Shown here piece after piece: positions 1 through 10,758 of a DNA stretch of 64,000 bases. Origin of the DNA: Bufo bufo. Its lineage: Eukaryota; Chordata; Amphibia; Anura; Bufonidae. The stretch covers positions 503,174,556 through 503,238,555 of the forward strand of contig NC_053392.1 in assembly GCF_905171765.1 (NCBI RefSeq). Reading direction: 5' to 3'. The notes below the pieces were generated by a model, which saw nothing but the letters and a program-made list of their open reading frames with translations, did no database searches and was not told where the DNA came from. Every line of letters starts with the position of its first letter. Within the stretch, counting starts at the first letter, position 1. The position numbers were made by a program, and so were the translations under genes.

Positions 1-1402
1 AAGACATCATCACTGTTAAAGGGAGAAAGATCTTCAACTCTCAACTGCAAGTGGATCCGAAATCTCATGTAGACCAAGAAAGATGGATCAAGTTGCAGAA
101 CGAAAGCAGAGTGTTAAGAGAATTGCAAGATTTCTTCACTAGTGGAAGAATCTCAGAAAGAATTCGCTGAAAAAAATGCTGATCTAGAGTTGTCCAAATT
201 ATGGAGACATAGAAAACACCTCTTTCTACAAAAAGGCCTACTACTAAGAAGAACTCTAGACCCAGTTACATGGGATTGTCTATACCAAATCCTAATACCA
301 CGCCGTGATGCAAGAATCATTCTGGAAATGTATCATGACCAATCAGGACACTTTGACGTGGAGAAAACTGAAGCCACCATCCGTAGATTTTACTGGATCG
401 GAATCAGAGGAGATATTGAGAAATGGTGATCAAGGATCTGCCTTTGAATCCCAACTCTTTAAAGAACTATGTACTTTTCACAATTGTCAAAAAATCAGGA
501 CCACAGCGTATCTTTGTGAAAAGATGAACCAAGCTCTTATTGAAATGTTAAGAGCAGTCCCACCTGCCACAAGAAATGATTGGCCTACTTTATTGCCTCA
601 GCTGATGTATACTTACAACAACACTATCCATTGTTCTACTGGGTATACACCCTACTACCTTATGTTTGGCCGACAAGGTACCTTATCTGCTGACCACACT
701 TTGGGCGTACAAGTGCCTGATGCAATCAACCCCCTTCCACAGACTGATTGGGTGGCTGAAAGGTGCTTGGTTAACACGCAAGAAATTGTTCAACAACGTA
801 TGGAACATGCCCAAGAGAAACAACAAAAAGACTACAATCAATCTGCCAAGGCAGAACCACTCAAAATTGGTGATCGTGTCTGGTTAAAGAATAACCACCG
901 AACCAGCAAACTTGATAGCAAATGGGAGAGAGAACTTTACACCATTTCCGCTATTTTAAATCCAGAAACTGACACATATGACATTACCCAAGAGGATAAA
1001 TCCTGTGTAGTACACAGGAATCGCCTAAAGTTGTGCCTTAAAGAGGACATCCCAGAAGAAACTTCTCAAAAAGAAGCTGTTCCAGAGGAAATTCAAACCA
1101 TTGAGCCAGAATTGGAGAAAACAACTGAGCCAGAAGGAACAATGCAGTCCTTTGGAAAAACATTGCTAGCTTCTGATCCTTTGCAATGGTTCTTAACCCC
1201 ATGGCTTAACATTCTAGTGCCTACTAAAACTAATACCCCAACACTTCAACCAGAAATCGAAGTTGTCACCATTCAGGAAACCCCACGTTCCCCGGAAACA
1301 ATATCTGAAGAATCACAGCTACTTCGGAGATCTGAGAAGAGTACAAGAGGACAACCTCCAGTACGTTATGGAGATTTCCTGCTTCAGCAGCCGAGAAGTT
1401 AA
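1..1402 (+). pseudogene. Ty3/gypsy pol 3' end: integrase remnant
   Basis: Degraded C-terminal part of a Ty3/gypsy polyprotein, the integrase that inserts the element's cDNA. Bases 1-429 read through the spacer after RNase H into the integrase zinc-binding domain; its two histidines lie in the stretch MYHDQSGHFDVEKT, but the following CxxC is missing. After a stop near 427 another frame (about 427-1402) resumes inside the catalytic core at DQGSAFES, the second catalytic Asp region. About 60 residues with the first Asp are therefore lost. A second small deletion follows TTAY, removing the usual HPQGNGQ stretch before the Glu-bearing EKMNQ. The C-terminal part keeps the GDRVWLK SH3-like motif and an acidic tail ending RGQPPVRYGDF, typical of vertebrate gypsy elements. 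The window begins inside the gene. Non-functional; no envelope gene follows. Confidence 0.88.
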
Positions 1403-2575
1403 TATCCAGCCATGTTAATTCAGAAACAGGACTGCTAATCTTGTTTATCGTGTTCCATTTGCCTTAAAGGACTTTTTAAGGGACTATTTGCCTATTTTTG
1501 CAACGCTCAAGTCCGCACCCGGAGATAGACTTTCACGTACCTGAGCCTCCATGATATTCCATTATTATATTTATTTGTGCCCAGGGAACGGACTCATATC
1601 CTGTGACCCTCCTGAGATGTTTATTTTAGTTTCTCCTCATCATTATGGACTATCTTAGTTGCCGGTATCAAAGCAGTATTCAGAGACAATAAGGTGTTAC
1701 CCCATTTGATACATTTCGTTGTTGCCTGAGATATGCTTGCCTAACACGTTTTATTCTTAGGTACAAGAAGTACAAGAATGTGAGTTATGGCATTATTTCC
1801 CTGTGCATGCATGCTTCTCCTTTTTATATCTTACAGGAAGAAACAACATTGAGTCAAGAATGTGTCGAGGTCGACTACCATTTTACCATGGGGGTATGCA
1901 GCGTCCCACTACGTGTGTGTGGGCACTGCTTAAAAGTACTTTTTGATCATAGGAATTGCATTGTACTGTAATGTATAACTGCATTTGTGTGACTGCAAAA
2001 TCCCTGTTAACAGGCCTATTAGGTGCAATTTATACATCCCACCACTAGATGGGGATAAAGTGCAGGTCCTATACATACCCTGGTCGGGCTTAGTGAGAAA
2101 GGGGAGATCAGATGAGATGAGATTAGTTCAGGTCAGTGGTTAGAGCAGTTCAATTCAATTGAGATCACAGGTCAGTGTGAAGTTCAAAGAGTGAACAGGT
2201 GCAGATCCAGCACTTCAGCTCTAAAGAAAAGTTCTAGTCCAGAGACGGACCAGAGAAACAAACCAATTTAACTTCGCTCAAAGGGTAAAAGCAGTAGCCC
2301 AGGCAAAAAGGACCTTTGGGATATTTTAGGTGAAAGATACCCTAGCCTCCGGCAACCTCACCAAGATTCCACTGAAATTGAAGTAACCCACTGCTCCAAA
2401 ACCAACCAAGCACCTGACAAGCCCTAAACAGTGGATTTGCAGTATCGTCTCTGTATCATCTAAAGACTGCATAAATGTACCACAGCAACTGAAAATCCAC
2501 TAAAGTAAAAGTTGCATCTTACCACTGTCTACCTCATTATTACTGCCTATGGTTGTACCACCATTAACGGTACTG
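1403..2575 (+). repeat. Gypsy 3' non-coding region with probable LTR
   Basis: Non-coding sequence following pol, expected to hold the polypurine tract and 3' LTR. A purine run (GAGAAAGGGGAGA, about 2096-2110) is a possible polypurine tract, so the LTR may run from about 2110 to about 2573. The exact ends are not visible because the second LTR is outside the window. The end resembles the minus-strand fragment at 58,790-60,130: both run through a CTACCTCATTATTACTGCC-like or CTACTGCCTCATTCC-like stretch into TGGCGTCACGA. Confidence 0.5.
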
Positions 2576-2932
2576 GCGTCACGACAAATTTAATCAAAGG
2601 ACTCAGCCGCAACAAGCACCCTAAGCACCCTTAACATCAAGGGCACCTCAACCACCATTTTGGCTGATGCTTCCTACCACAGAGCGTGCATCGGAGGATT
2701 TCGTGCTGTCCACCTCAACACTGTGCTGCCAGCCCAGGGAGGCTATAGGCTAACCATGAGTAAACTGATGAACTGTGTGTTATACCATTTGACCCCTCAT
2801 CGGTCTACCGTGAACCTCACGTGTACCCCCTGCGACTGTCTGGCTGCACTATTTCAAGTGGCCGCAAAAAAAAAGTGCTTGTTTGCATCAGCCTATTACA
2901 CAGGCAAATGCAAAGTTACTAGGGCGGAATGA
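2574..2932 (+). other. Gypsy leader-like sequence with possible primer binding site
   Basis: TGGCGTCACGA at about 2573 starts with TGG, as primer binding sites complementary to a tRNA 3' CCA do, and it also occurs on the minus strand near 59,074. Downstream sequence shared by the two places includes AGCACCCTAAGCA and ATCAAGGGCACCTCAA. A 90-codon open frame (2660-2932) resembles no protein I know and probably belongs to an untranslated leader. Finding leader sequence downstream of a pol gene suggests LTR sharing between tandem copies or a recombinant; the primer tRNA was not identified. Confidence 0.4.
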
Positions 2933-3195
2933 TCACTACCACAGTCATTCCTCCCTCATTTACTTCTATCGATTATCGGTAGCACATTCCTGATTACACG
3001 GTGAGATGTGCTGACGATAATTGAACATCTTTCATCCTGATAAAATTTGCTAATCAGCCGACAAACGAGTGATTCCTTGTTTATCGGCTGATCAGCGGCA
3101 CGATTATACCGGGCAGATATCAGGAATGAGCGCTCCTATAAACACTTGTTCCCAGTAATTGTCCTGAATATCGTGCCGTGTAACAGGGGCTTAGA
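2933..3195. repeat. Probable MITE, boundaries uncertain
   Basis: Non-coding segment with internal complementary blocks: TGCTAATCAGCCGA-type and TTATCGGCTGATCAGCGG are partly self-complementary, and GTGCCGTGTAACAGG lies near the right edge opposite TGATTACACGG inside. This is the usual look of anuran MITEs, but I could not fix terminal repeats or a target duplication. Confidence 0.3.
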
Positions 3196-3210
3196 GATTT
3201 CCTGGTAAAA

Positions 3211-3539
3211 AATAATTTTTAACACGTTCCTGCAGCATGGGCGTGAAATAGAAGATTCCTACTTTCCTGCTCCCTGCCGCTCCCGCTGTCTCCATATTCT
3301 GTTTCTGGCGCTGTTTACATCCAGTTGGATATGGGCATAGTCACTTGTACCTCTCCAGCCAATGACTGGCTTCAGTGGTGATGTGGCCACAAGCAGCGTG
3401 TTACTGCTGAAGCCAGTCATTTGCTGGAGATGTGCTCCGGGACCGGAAGATGGAGACAGTGAGAGCAGCACGGAGCAGGAAAGTAGGAATCTTCTGTTTC
3501 AGGGACCATGCTGCAGGAACTTGTTAAAAATCACTTATT
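3211..3539. repeat. Foldback (palindromic) element
   Basis: The two halves are near-reverse complements. Left-arm blocks CACGTTCCTGCAGCATGG, AAGATTCCTACTTTCCTG and CCAATGACTGGCTTCAG have counterparts, in reverse order and complement, at CCATGCTGCAGGAACTTG, CAGGAAAGTAGGAATCTT and CTGAAGCCAGTCATTTG. The left arm has about 35 extra bases (near 3300-3340) with no partner. No coding capacity. The open frame on the minus strand (3259-3471) is a by-product of the palindrome. It fits a hairpin-type non-autonomous DNA element; superfamily unknown. Confidence 0.75.
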
Positions 3540-4196
3540 GATTAACCCTTTAATGACCAGGCCTGAAAAGGCCTTATTGACCAGTCACTTTTTTTGTGAT
3601 TTAGCACACATGGTTCAAACACTTATAACTTTTATATTTTTTGGACGACCAAAATAACTTTTGCAGCTTTTTATTACATAACACAGGGCTTTTTAATATA
3701 TATTTTTTTGTTTTATTAGTGGGAAACTTTAAAAAAAATTGTACAAGCTATAGCTCATTATTTAAATATGCAAATTATTATAATTAGTTCCCTATATGTG
3801 TTGGATCGTTTTATTATATAATATGTATAGTGTCACATGAATGGGGTGATAATTGTAATGGTTTTGGTTGGTGTGGGTGTTTTTTATGTATTTTACAATT
3901 TTTTCCTTTTTTTTTTACTTATTTTTTTTCTATATATTTCCGCTACAAAAAGACCTTTGGGGGACACTGACTTTTTTTCATTTTATTTATTTTGTATTTT
4001 TTAATTTTTTTATCATCAGTTTATTATTTATTTTTTAAATATATTTTTGAGACATAATATGACAATAAACAATTTTATTCTGCACTTTTTCCTTTTTATA
4101 GTTTTCTTTTACTTGTATTTTATTTATTTATTTATTTTACATCTTTTTGCTAAAATGTTCTTTTTTTTTATATATATTTTTTGCAAGACTGTATGT

Positions 4197-4382
4197 CCCC
4201 CAAGAGGTCTTTAAAAGACCTCTGGGGGACACTGACTTGTTTTGTTTTTATTTTTTTGCACTTTTTAAAAACTTTTATTTGTATTTTTTTTATTGTGTTT
4301 TCAATTTTTTTTTTTTACCTTTTAATATCAATATATTTGCCACTTAATTTGTCCCCAAAAGGTCAATAAAAGACTTTTGGGG
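4197..4382. repeat. Pair of GGTCTTT hairpins
   Basis: Two perfect or nearly perfect hairpins, 4197-4228 (CCCCAAGAGGTCTTT paired with AAAGACCTCTGGGG) and 4352-4382 (CCCCAAAAGGTC paired with GACTTTTGGGG). A half copy lies at about 3948-3964. All are followed by GGACAC(T/A)GACTT and a T-rich tract. They are internal repeats of the surrounding element. Confidence 0.6.
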
Positions 4383-4745
4383 ACACAGACTTTTTTTTTT
4401 TTTCACTATTTCCACTGTAACTGGAGCATCCAAAGGAGCTTTCCCAATTACAGGGAAAAACAGCCTGCTGAGAGGGAAGGGGGGGTTGTACAGGGCAGAG
4501 CTGGGGACGCTCTGCAGTCCTCTGTCCCTGACCCCTTGCGATCACGTGATCGCCGGGTCTACAATGCACAGTGCACCGCTCATCTGTGTGAGGAGAAGGT
4601 AGAAGCGCTGATACACTGCTTCTGCCTTCTGACAGCCAGGGGACCCGTCCTGCTCCTGCTACAGTGCAGGAGCTGTAATCCTGCAATTGTGCGGCGCTCC
4701 GGGGAGAAACACAGCTGACCGCAGGTTGTGCACCCCTGATATAAA

Positions 4746-5173
4746 GCCTCATTCACACATCCATGTCTGTGCTCAAATCTGTGAGCAGGTGGTCAGTGAT
4801 GCATCCGTGAAGCTGTCAGTGAAGGATCCTTGTGTCTGTTTTTTTCTGTCCATGTGTCATCCGTGTTTCACTGACACTGCACAGCTGAAATTTTTTTTTT
4901 AAAGCATCTCTTCCTAATGATCCCTGAAACACGGATGCAACATGGATAGCATCCGTATGGCATCCGTGGCTTTCACAAACTCATAGACTATAATGGGCGT
5001 GATGGATCCATGAACACGGACAAAATAGATCATGCATCTGTGCTAAAAACACTGACCCACGGACCGTGCTAAAACACTGATGTCTGAATACACACATTAA
5101 AATGAATGGGGACGTGTGCTGTCCGTGGAGAAGACGTACAGCACACGTCCGTGGAACGTGTCAATGAGGCTTG
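4746..5173. mobile_element. MITE with GCCTCATT termini
   Basis: Terminal inverted repeats GCCTCATTCACAC at the left and GTGTCAATGAGGC at the right. The interior repeats short CCGTG/CACGG and GCATCCGTG motifs in both orientations, typical of vertebrate hAT-type MITEs. No clear target duplication could be read at the edges, so superfamily is tentative. Non-coding. Confidence 0.6.
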
Positions 5174-5464
5174 AATGTGGTATTCTTGTAATAGTACTGA
5201 CCAATGGAATGTAGAGAGTGGGTCAGTTTTACAGAATTCTGTGTGGGGGGGGGGGGGACGGTTCCAATTCCAGCCCATTTGAACTTTTTTTCCCAGCTTC
5301 CCAAGACTTATGCAACAGTAAATTGTGCTATTAGAAAGTACAACAATCCCTCATTTGTGGCTATGTGAATGGAAAAGTTTAAAAAAAGTTATGGCTCCAG
5401 GAAGGCTGGGAGTACATACCGAAAAATGCAAAAACTCAAAATCACAAGGGCCTAATGAGGTTAA

Positions 5465-6197
5465 TGTCTATCGATACTGTGATTTCCACCATTGCATGAC
5501 TTTTCCTTCTTGGTGTTGCAATTTCAATGTTGAGGAGTGTATGTAGTGAAAAACATGATTTGAGCATAGCCTTATATGTAAACTCCATTCAATGATGGTA
5601 GTATGTGCAACTTTATTAATTCACAGCAACTGGAGCAATGTGATTGTTTTCTCAAGATAATACTGACCTCTAGTGGTCTGATATATAGTGTGCAGGAGAA
5701 CGCTGGAGAATGGAAGGAGTCTAGCAATTAATCACAGATAATGAATGCATCTCTGTGACATGAAAGGATTTGAAAGATTTCATTCATAAATGCCCATGTT
5801 AATAACTTCAAATTACAGGTATAATTGGAAAAATGTGGTTATTTGTGTCAGACATGAATACTTCTGGTGCCTGCAATGACGCCATGTGTAGAGGGTAAAG
5901 TTCTCATACTGCACCTGCATCTCAATGTCACTTTCCATAGTTTTCCCATGGCATAAAACCATTACAGTACCAGAAACACAACATTGCTGGGTCGCAATAC
6001 TGTAGGCGGAGTTTCAGAATTACCAGTTTAAAACTGGGCCATTTAACACCCCCACCACCACCTTCCTGACCAGGCGCATTTTCCATATTTTTTTTGAATG
6101 AGACATCATCATGCCTTTTTTTTCCATTCAGTTATGTAAAAAACTTTTTTCAGCGATACATAGGGCTTTATTTTGATGTAATTTTTATTTTAGATTT

Positions 6198-6235
<38 letters not shown>

Positions 6236-6477
6236 CCATGAAAATGTAAAAAAAAAAAGGTGAAAAATTAGTCTGTGTTTAACATTTTTATATTCTCTTT
6301 TGTTTGCACAACTAAAATAATTTTTTTAATTATGTTTATTTTCCATAACAGACGTTTTAATATATGACTATGGTCACTGGGGACAGGAGTAGAAGCTTTA
6401 GTACGGCGTTTGGTAATTTTTTTTATTATTTTCTTATATATGTTATATTGTGTATTTTTATAAAAAAAAATTAAAAT
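5465..6477. other. Anonymous AT-rich spacer
   Basis: No supported gene. Part (6050-6130) reads like a degenerate piggyBac-type end (CTGACCAGGCGCATTTTCC). The segment ends where a truncated Gmr1-like element begins at about 6478. Confidence 0.5.
6203..6234. repeat. (TA)n microsatellite
   Basis: About 16 uninterrupted TA dinucleotides after a T run. Confidence 0.95.
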
Positions 6478-7212
6478 ATTTTACACTTGAGGACCACCAA
6501 CTGTTCAATAGGCTCACCCCATAGTTGGTTTACCCGATACAACATATCCTGATGAATCACAAAATGGGGAAACACTGACTGCCCCAGGTTGTTGTGGTTC
6601 ACATCTACTATTAACACATTTTCCCAGGCGCGGGATAGGGTTGGGTCCCGACGTTGGGCGGTACCAAAATTATCCTCGGAGATATTGAGGTCTGCCAATT
6701 CAGGACCCGGCGGCAATTCCTTCACGTCTCCCACCATCACACTTAGCGGGGTTGTCTCCCCCTCTTCCACCGAAGTGGCGGTCACCCCTACCGCTGGCCC
6801 TTCGTTCCCAGGTTCCCAGGGTTCTAGTCTCCCCCCTAAGCCGGGCCACTCTGCTAGGGTTACCCCTGTCTCATGGGTATCAGTCACTCTCATAGCAGGC
6901 CACAGTGCCTGGAAGCCCGGGAAGTCTCTCCCTATTATAAGTTCGTAGTGTAAATTTGGGGCAACTGCCGCTTCGTGAGTCCATCTGCCAGCCCCTGTGG
7001 TTAGAGACACCAGGGTGGTGGTACTCCGCTGACCATACTAGGGGAGCCCTTACTAGGGACACCAGACTCCCTGAGTCCAGCAGAGCCTCGGCTGGAGTGT
7101 CTCCTACATCCACCTGGCAGAGGTGGTTTAGAGTTTTTGGGGTACCTGCTGCACACAGCTTCCTGGCATATAGCGACTGACGGTAGCCATAGTTAGTATC
7201 CATGGGTTCCAC
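6478..7212 (-). pseudogene. Gmr1-like protease and integrase N-terminal remnant
   Basis: Two overlapping minus-strand frames cover the retropepsin-like domain: AEALLDSGSLVSLV holds the catalytic D-S-G triad in the 6880-7212 frame, and YELIIGRDF, the C-terminal part of the protease fold, lies in the 6471-7010 frame. A frameshift near 6990-7030 separates them. Downstream lie DPTLSRAWEN and VFPHFVIHQDMLYRV, the spacer leading to integrase, after which homology ends. The expected product would mature Gag-Pol. Stops, frameshift and truncation make it non-functional. Confidence 0.8.
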
Positions 7213-7215
7213 CTG

Positions 7216-8052
7216 ATGGGGACAATCAGCTCTTACATGGCCTGGCTCCTGACACCATCAGAAGACTATCTGAGCCAGATCCGTAGAGGGTTCACCCTGG
7301 GTGGGTTTGGTTGGTACAAGTCGCTGGGTCTGAGATGGAGATTTACGGGGTTTGACTGCCCCCCTCCCAAAATAACCCCCTGTAACAGTCTTAGTAGCCT
7401 CGTAGCGCTCCACCAGGTCCACCATTTCTAGAGCGTTGCCAGGAGACACCTGGCCGATCCAGTGCTGGAGAGGGGGTGGCAGAGCCCTCCAGAACATATC
7501 AGCCAATAGTCTATCCAGCATAGCCGTGGGACTCAGCACATCAGGCTGTAGCCACTTTTGCAAGAGGTGAAGTAAGTCAAAATACTGGGTCCTTGCAGGC
7601 TCTTGCGGCTTAAACCCCCACTGATGTACCCGCTGGGCCCGGACCAACACATTCACCCCCAGTCTTGCCAAAATCTCACCCTTTATTTTTTGGTAGTCGG
7701 CCGCTTGATCGTCCGGCAAGTCGAAATACAACCGCTGTGAATCGGATGCCAGGAATGGAGCGATGACCTCAGCCCACTGGTCATGGGGTAGCTTTTCCGT
7801 GATGGCCACTTTCTAGTACATTGCCAGGTAGGTTTCGATGTCGTCTGCGGGGGTCAGCTTAGGAATCGCGGCACGGACTTCTTTCAGGGCATCGTGGACG
7901 CTCGGGTTTGCTCCTGCTGTCTGCAAAGCCATCACGTGTTGTAGCAGCAACTGGTTAGTCTCCTGCTGCTGCTTATTAGCCTCGTGTTGCTGCAGGTTTG
8001 TCTCTCGCTGCTGCAAATTAGCCTCCATGAGGGCCTTCACAACAGCCTCCAT
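7216..8052 (-). pseudogene. Gmr1-like gag with SCAN-like domain (copy 1)
   Basis: Capsid-type structural protein. It starts at the ATG at 8052 with a Gln-rich, probably coiled-coil, N-terminus (repeated LQQ/QQQETN), then LTPADDIETYLAMY, a stop at 7813, and continues in the same frame to 7258. Residues such as LLQKWLQPDVLSPTAMLDRL, ALPPPLQHWIGQVSPGNA and LVERYEA match the helical pattern of the SCAN domain, which is reported in the literature to derive from Gmr1-like gag. The zinc knuckle (7216-7250) keeps CQEPGHVRADC, but the first Cys is Phe and the next Trp codon is TGA. Decayed. Confidence 0.82.
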
Positions 8053-8109
8053 TTTGTCGATGGGGCACTGGTTGTAAGTAATACACGTTCACGCCAGCCT
8101 CACTGCTCT

Positions 8110-8528
8110 TGCCGCAGTACAGAGGCAGAACACAAGTTCTTAACTCAAAACGTCAGTGTTTATTCACACTTGAGGCAATTGCACAAAACAGCACATAACT
8201 TTTTTCTTGGTGTTAATTCACACACAATGGAAAGTTCATATAACACAAGTCATCTTGCTGGCAGTTCTGCAGGCTCCAAAGGGGGCCTGTTTCCCCAGCA
8301 TGCAGCTCTCAGCCGTCCAGCATGGCACAAAAGCCTCATATCCCAAAAACAGAGACATCTCTGCTGAGCCCAGCTGCCTATTTAAGGACAGCCAGGTGCT
8401 GCCAAAACCCGGACCGGCACTTAAACTCTGGTCCAGTATTTTATCTCACCTGGCTGGAAACCAGCCCAGCCGCATATGCTGGGAGGAAAATACCTGCCTT
8501 GCCAGACAAAACCCCTCACTGTGTCACA
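8110..8528 (-). repeat. 5' LTR of Gmr1-like copy 1
   Basis: Aligns by eye with the LTR at 34,127-34,572: shared blocks include GCCTATTTAA, CCAAAACCCGGACCGGCAC, CACCTGGCTGGAAA and the terminal GTGTCACA. On the minus strand it carries a TATA-like CCTTAAATAGG (8377-8387) and an AATAAA at about 8159-8165. The inner edge is uncertain because of the rearrangement near 8100. Confidence 0.75.
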
Positions 8529-9818
8529 CCTGTTAGGAAATTGCAGCAGTTAATGGCGAAACAAATGTAAGTGGAGTGCTCCCTCGATCACTTGCTCACA
8601 AGTGTATGAGCTTTGAGAACTTTGAACAAGTGATCGCGATTCCTCTCACCACGTGGGACGCCAACAGTCAGCCGCAGCAACCGACACTTTGATCCGGATA
8701 GCGGGATTATCTACATGTAACTCAGAGAGGTGGAGGTAACGAGCAGCAATATCACGTGGGATGCCGCGACTGATACACCACTATCCACCAACAGTGAGTA
8801 CATGAACTTTATTAATGATGGATATCTTATCAAAAGAAGAATACCAGTGATTTGAATGCGAATTGTGGACACAATATATATGACTCTAAGAGCCATTAAG
8901 CTCCTTGTTAAACTGTCACCAAGGAATAGCGGTATTTAGATAAAAAGGGACCGCCTGGACATACAGTATAGAGTGCAAATAACACAGTTACAAATACAGA
9001 TGACTTACAACATGTACTGTGGGACAAAACTGTATTTTGTGTGATATGTTCAATGGCTATGCTGCATATGCTGATCTGATGCTATTATTATAGCTGTTTT
9101 CCACAAGTGCAATCTATACTTACGGTAGCTATTCACATTGAACATTGATTGAGTGAGAAACATCCAGTGTTTTATGTCAATTTATTCTATTTTATTTAGA
9201 ATGCATGCATATTCTTTTAGGATGATTTTAGGATTATTTATGGTATATTTTGTATGATGGTATATTTTGACTGAGAGAGTTCTCAATAAAAGTTTTGGGC
9301 TATTCGAGTTCTTGTAGTATTTCAGATGAAGGGTGCCTAACTACCATATCAGTACTTTCAATATTACTTGGGTGTGTGCCTCTAAGATGGCTGCTCCAGT
9401 CCTTATATACAAGCTCTCTCTTCCTGACATCAGCAGTGATATCAAAAGGGGCCATCATTTTTCTTCACTCCTCTCCCTATGCACGGAGCAGTGTATCCGA
9501 TTGGTTGTGCAGCAGTACTATCTATTTACCAAATCTTTTTCCCACTTTTTTCCACTGCCAGCACTTTCAGCTTCATCAGGGTGGCATGGGAGCATCAGCA
9601 TCTTCTATATCTTCTCTTGGAAAGTAGGACCACTTGGGGGAAGGGGGAACTCTTCCACTCCCTTAAACATCGATATCATGGATTAGTAATAAGCCATCAA
9701 TTTCTGTCATAAAACAAACCCCTTAAAAGTTTAATTTTATAAAATGAAGTCTTTAAAAGACCAATTTTGTTGGTCAACTATACACTAACCACTCAAAGAA
9801 ATAGTGTTCACACATATA
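8529..9818. other. Anonymous spacer
   Basis: No gene supported. Two related blocks, ACCACGTGGGACGCC (about 8650) and ATCACGTGGGATGCCG (about 8752), suggest an old interspersed repeat of unknown class. Frames at 9295-9712 overlap each other without family resemblance. Confidence 0.4.
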
Positions 9819-10756
9819 CAGTACAGACCAAAAGTTTGGACACACCTTCTCATTCAAAGAGTTTTCTTTATTTTCATGACTATGAAGGCATCAAAACTAT
9901 AAATTAACACATGTGGAATTATATACATAACAAACAAGTGTGAACAACTGAAAATATGTCATATTGTAGGTTCTTCAAAGTAGCCACCATTTGCTTTGAT
10001 TACTGCTTTGCACACTCTTGGCATTCTCTTGATGAGCTTCGAGAGGTAGTCCCCTGAAATGGTCTTCCAACAGTCTTGAAGGAGTTCCCAGAGATGCTTA
10101 GCACTTGTTGGCCCTTTTTCCTTCACTCTGCGGTCCAGCTCACCCCAAACCATCTCTATTGGGTTCAGGTCCGGTGACTGTGGAGGCCAGGTCATCTGGC
10201 GCAGCACCCCATCACTCTCCTTCATGGTCAAATAGCCCTTACTTTCAAAGTTTTCCCAATTTTTCGGCTGACTGACTGACCTTCATTTCTTAAAGTAATG
10301 ATGGCCACTCGTTTTTCTTTACTTAGCTGCTTTTTTCTTGCCATAATACAAATTCTAACAGTCTATTCAGTAGGACTATCAGCTGTGTATCCACCTGACT
10401 TCTCCTCAACGCAACTGATGGTCCCAACCCCATTTATAAGGCAAGAAATCCCACTTATTAAACCTGAAAGGGCACACCTGTGAAGTGAAAACCATTTCAG
10501 GGGACTGCCTCTTGAAGCTCATCAAGAGAATGCCCAGAGTGTGAAAAGCAGTAATCAAAGCAAAAGGTGGCTACTTTGAAGAACCTAGAATATGACATAT
10601 TTTCAGTTGTTTCACACTTGTTTGTTATGTATATAATTCCATATGTGTTAATTCATAGTTTTGATGCCTTCAGTGTGAATCTACAATTTTCATAGTCATG
10701 AAAATAAAGAAAACTCTTTGAATGAGAAGGTGTGTCCAAACTTTTGGTCTGTACTG
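9819..10756 (-). mobile_element. Internally deleted Tc1-like element (copy 1)
   Basis: TA target duplications at 9817-9818 and 10757-10758. Ends start CAGTACAGACCAAAAGTTTG. The terminal inverted repeats are long (roughly 230 bp) and include the 3' end of the transposase gene, so the sequence TTCTTCAAAGTAGCCACC appears in both orientations. Internally, the start of the transposase is joined directly to its last quarter. Further copies lie at 49,051-56,392 (with the same junction) and 63,742 onward. Confidence 0.93.
9959..10344 (-). pseudogene. Tc1-like transposase deletion remnant
   Basis: Begins at ATG (10344) with a Lys/Arg-rich helix-turn-helix start (MARKKQLSKEKR) and reaches about residue 33 (KIGKTLK). 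It then jumps, near 10,245, to the C-terminal catalytic region with YLTMKES, WPPQSPDLNPIEMVWGELD (the last acidic residue of the DDE triad) and the C-terminal NGGYFEEPTI. The join is out of frame. About 210 internal residues, including both catalytic Asp, are missing, so no active enzyme can result. Confidence 0.9.
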
Positions 10757-10758
10757 TA

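Larger units (their letters stand above)
3546..5460. mobile_element. piggyBac-like non-autonomous element (TTAA-flanked)
   Basis: Flanked by TTAA at 3542-3545 and 5461-5464. The left end reads CCCTTTAATGACCAGGCC; the right end, reverse-complemented, starts CCTCATTAGGCCC. The subterminal sequence before the right end (GTTATGGCTCC, GGAAGGCTGGGAG, then an A-rich run) resembles right ends of anuran piggyBac-type MITEs as I know them. The interior is very AT-rich up to about 4400, with repeated GGTCTTT/AAAGACCTCTGGGGGACACTGACTT-like blocks (about 3950, 4197-4245 and 4352-4392), then GC-richer to 4740. No transposase frame. A further MITE lies inside at 4746-5173. Superfamily is inferred from TTAA and end similarity to the element at 14,401-19,311. 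Confidence 0.55.
6478..8528 (-). mobile_element. Truncated Gmr1-like Ty3/gypsy element (copy 1)
   Basis: On the minus strand the order is LTR (about 8528 to 8110), gag, nucleocapsid, protease and the first part of integrase, stopping abruptly at 6478 in AT-rich DNA. Every part aligns by eye with the more complete element at 20,819-34,572. The region expected to hold the primer site (about 8085-8115) is rearranged relative to that copy. Truncation leaves no RT, integrase core or 3' LTR. Confidence 0.85.

Noticed and set aside
142..1402. Endogenous retrovirus with envelope
   Set aside because: No signal peptide, surface or transmembrane subunit-like frame follows the integrase; it fits a gypsy-type element without envelope.
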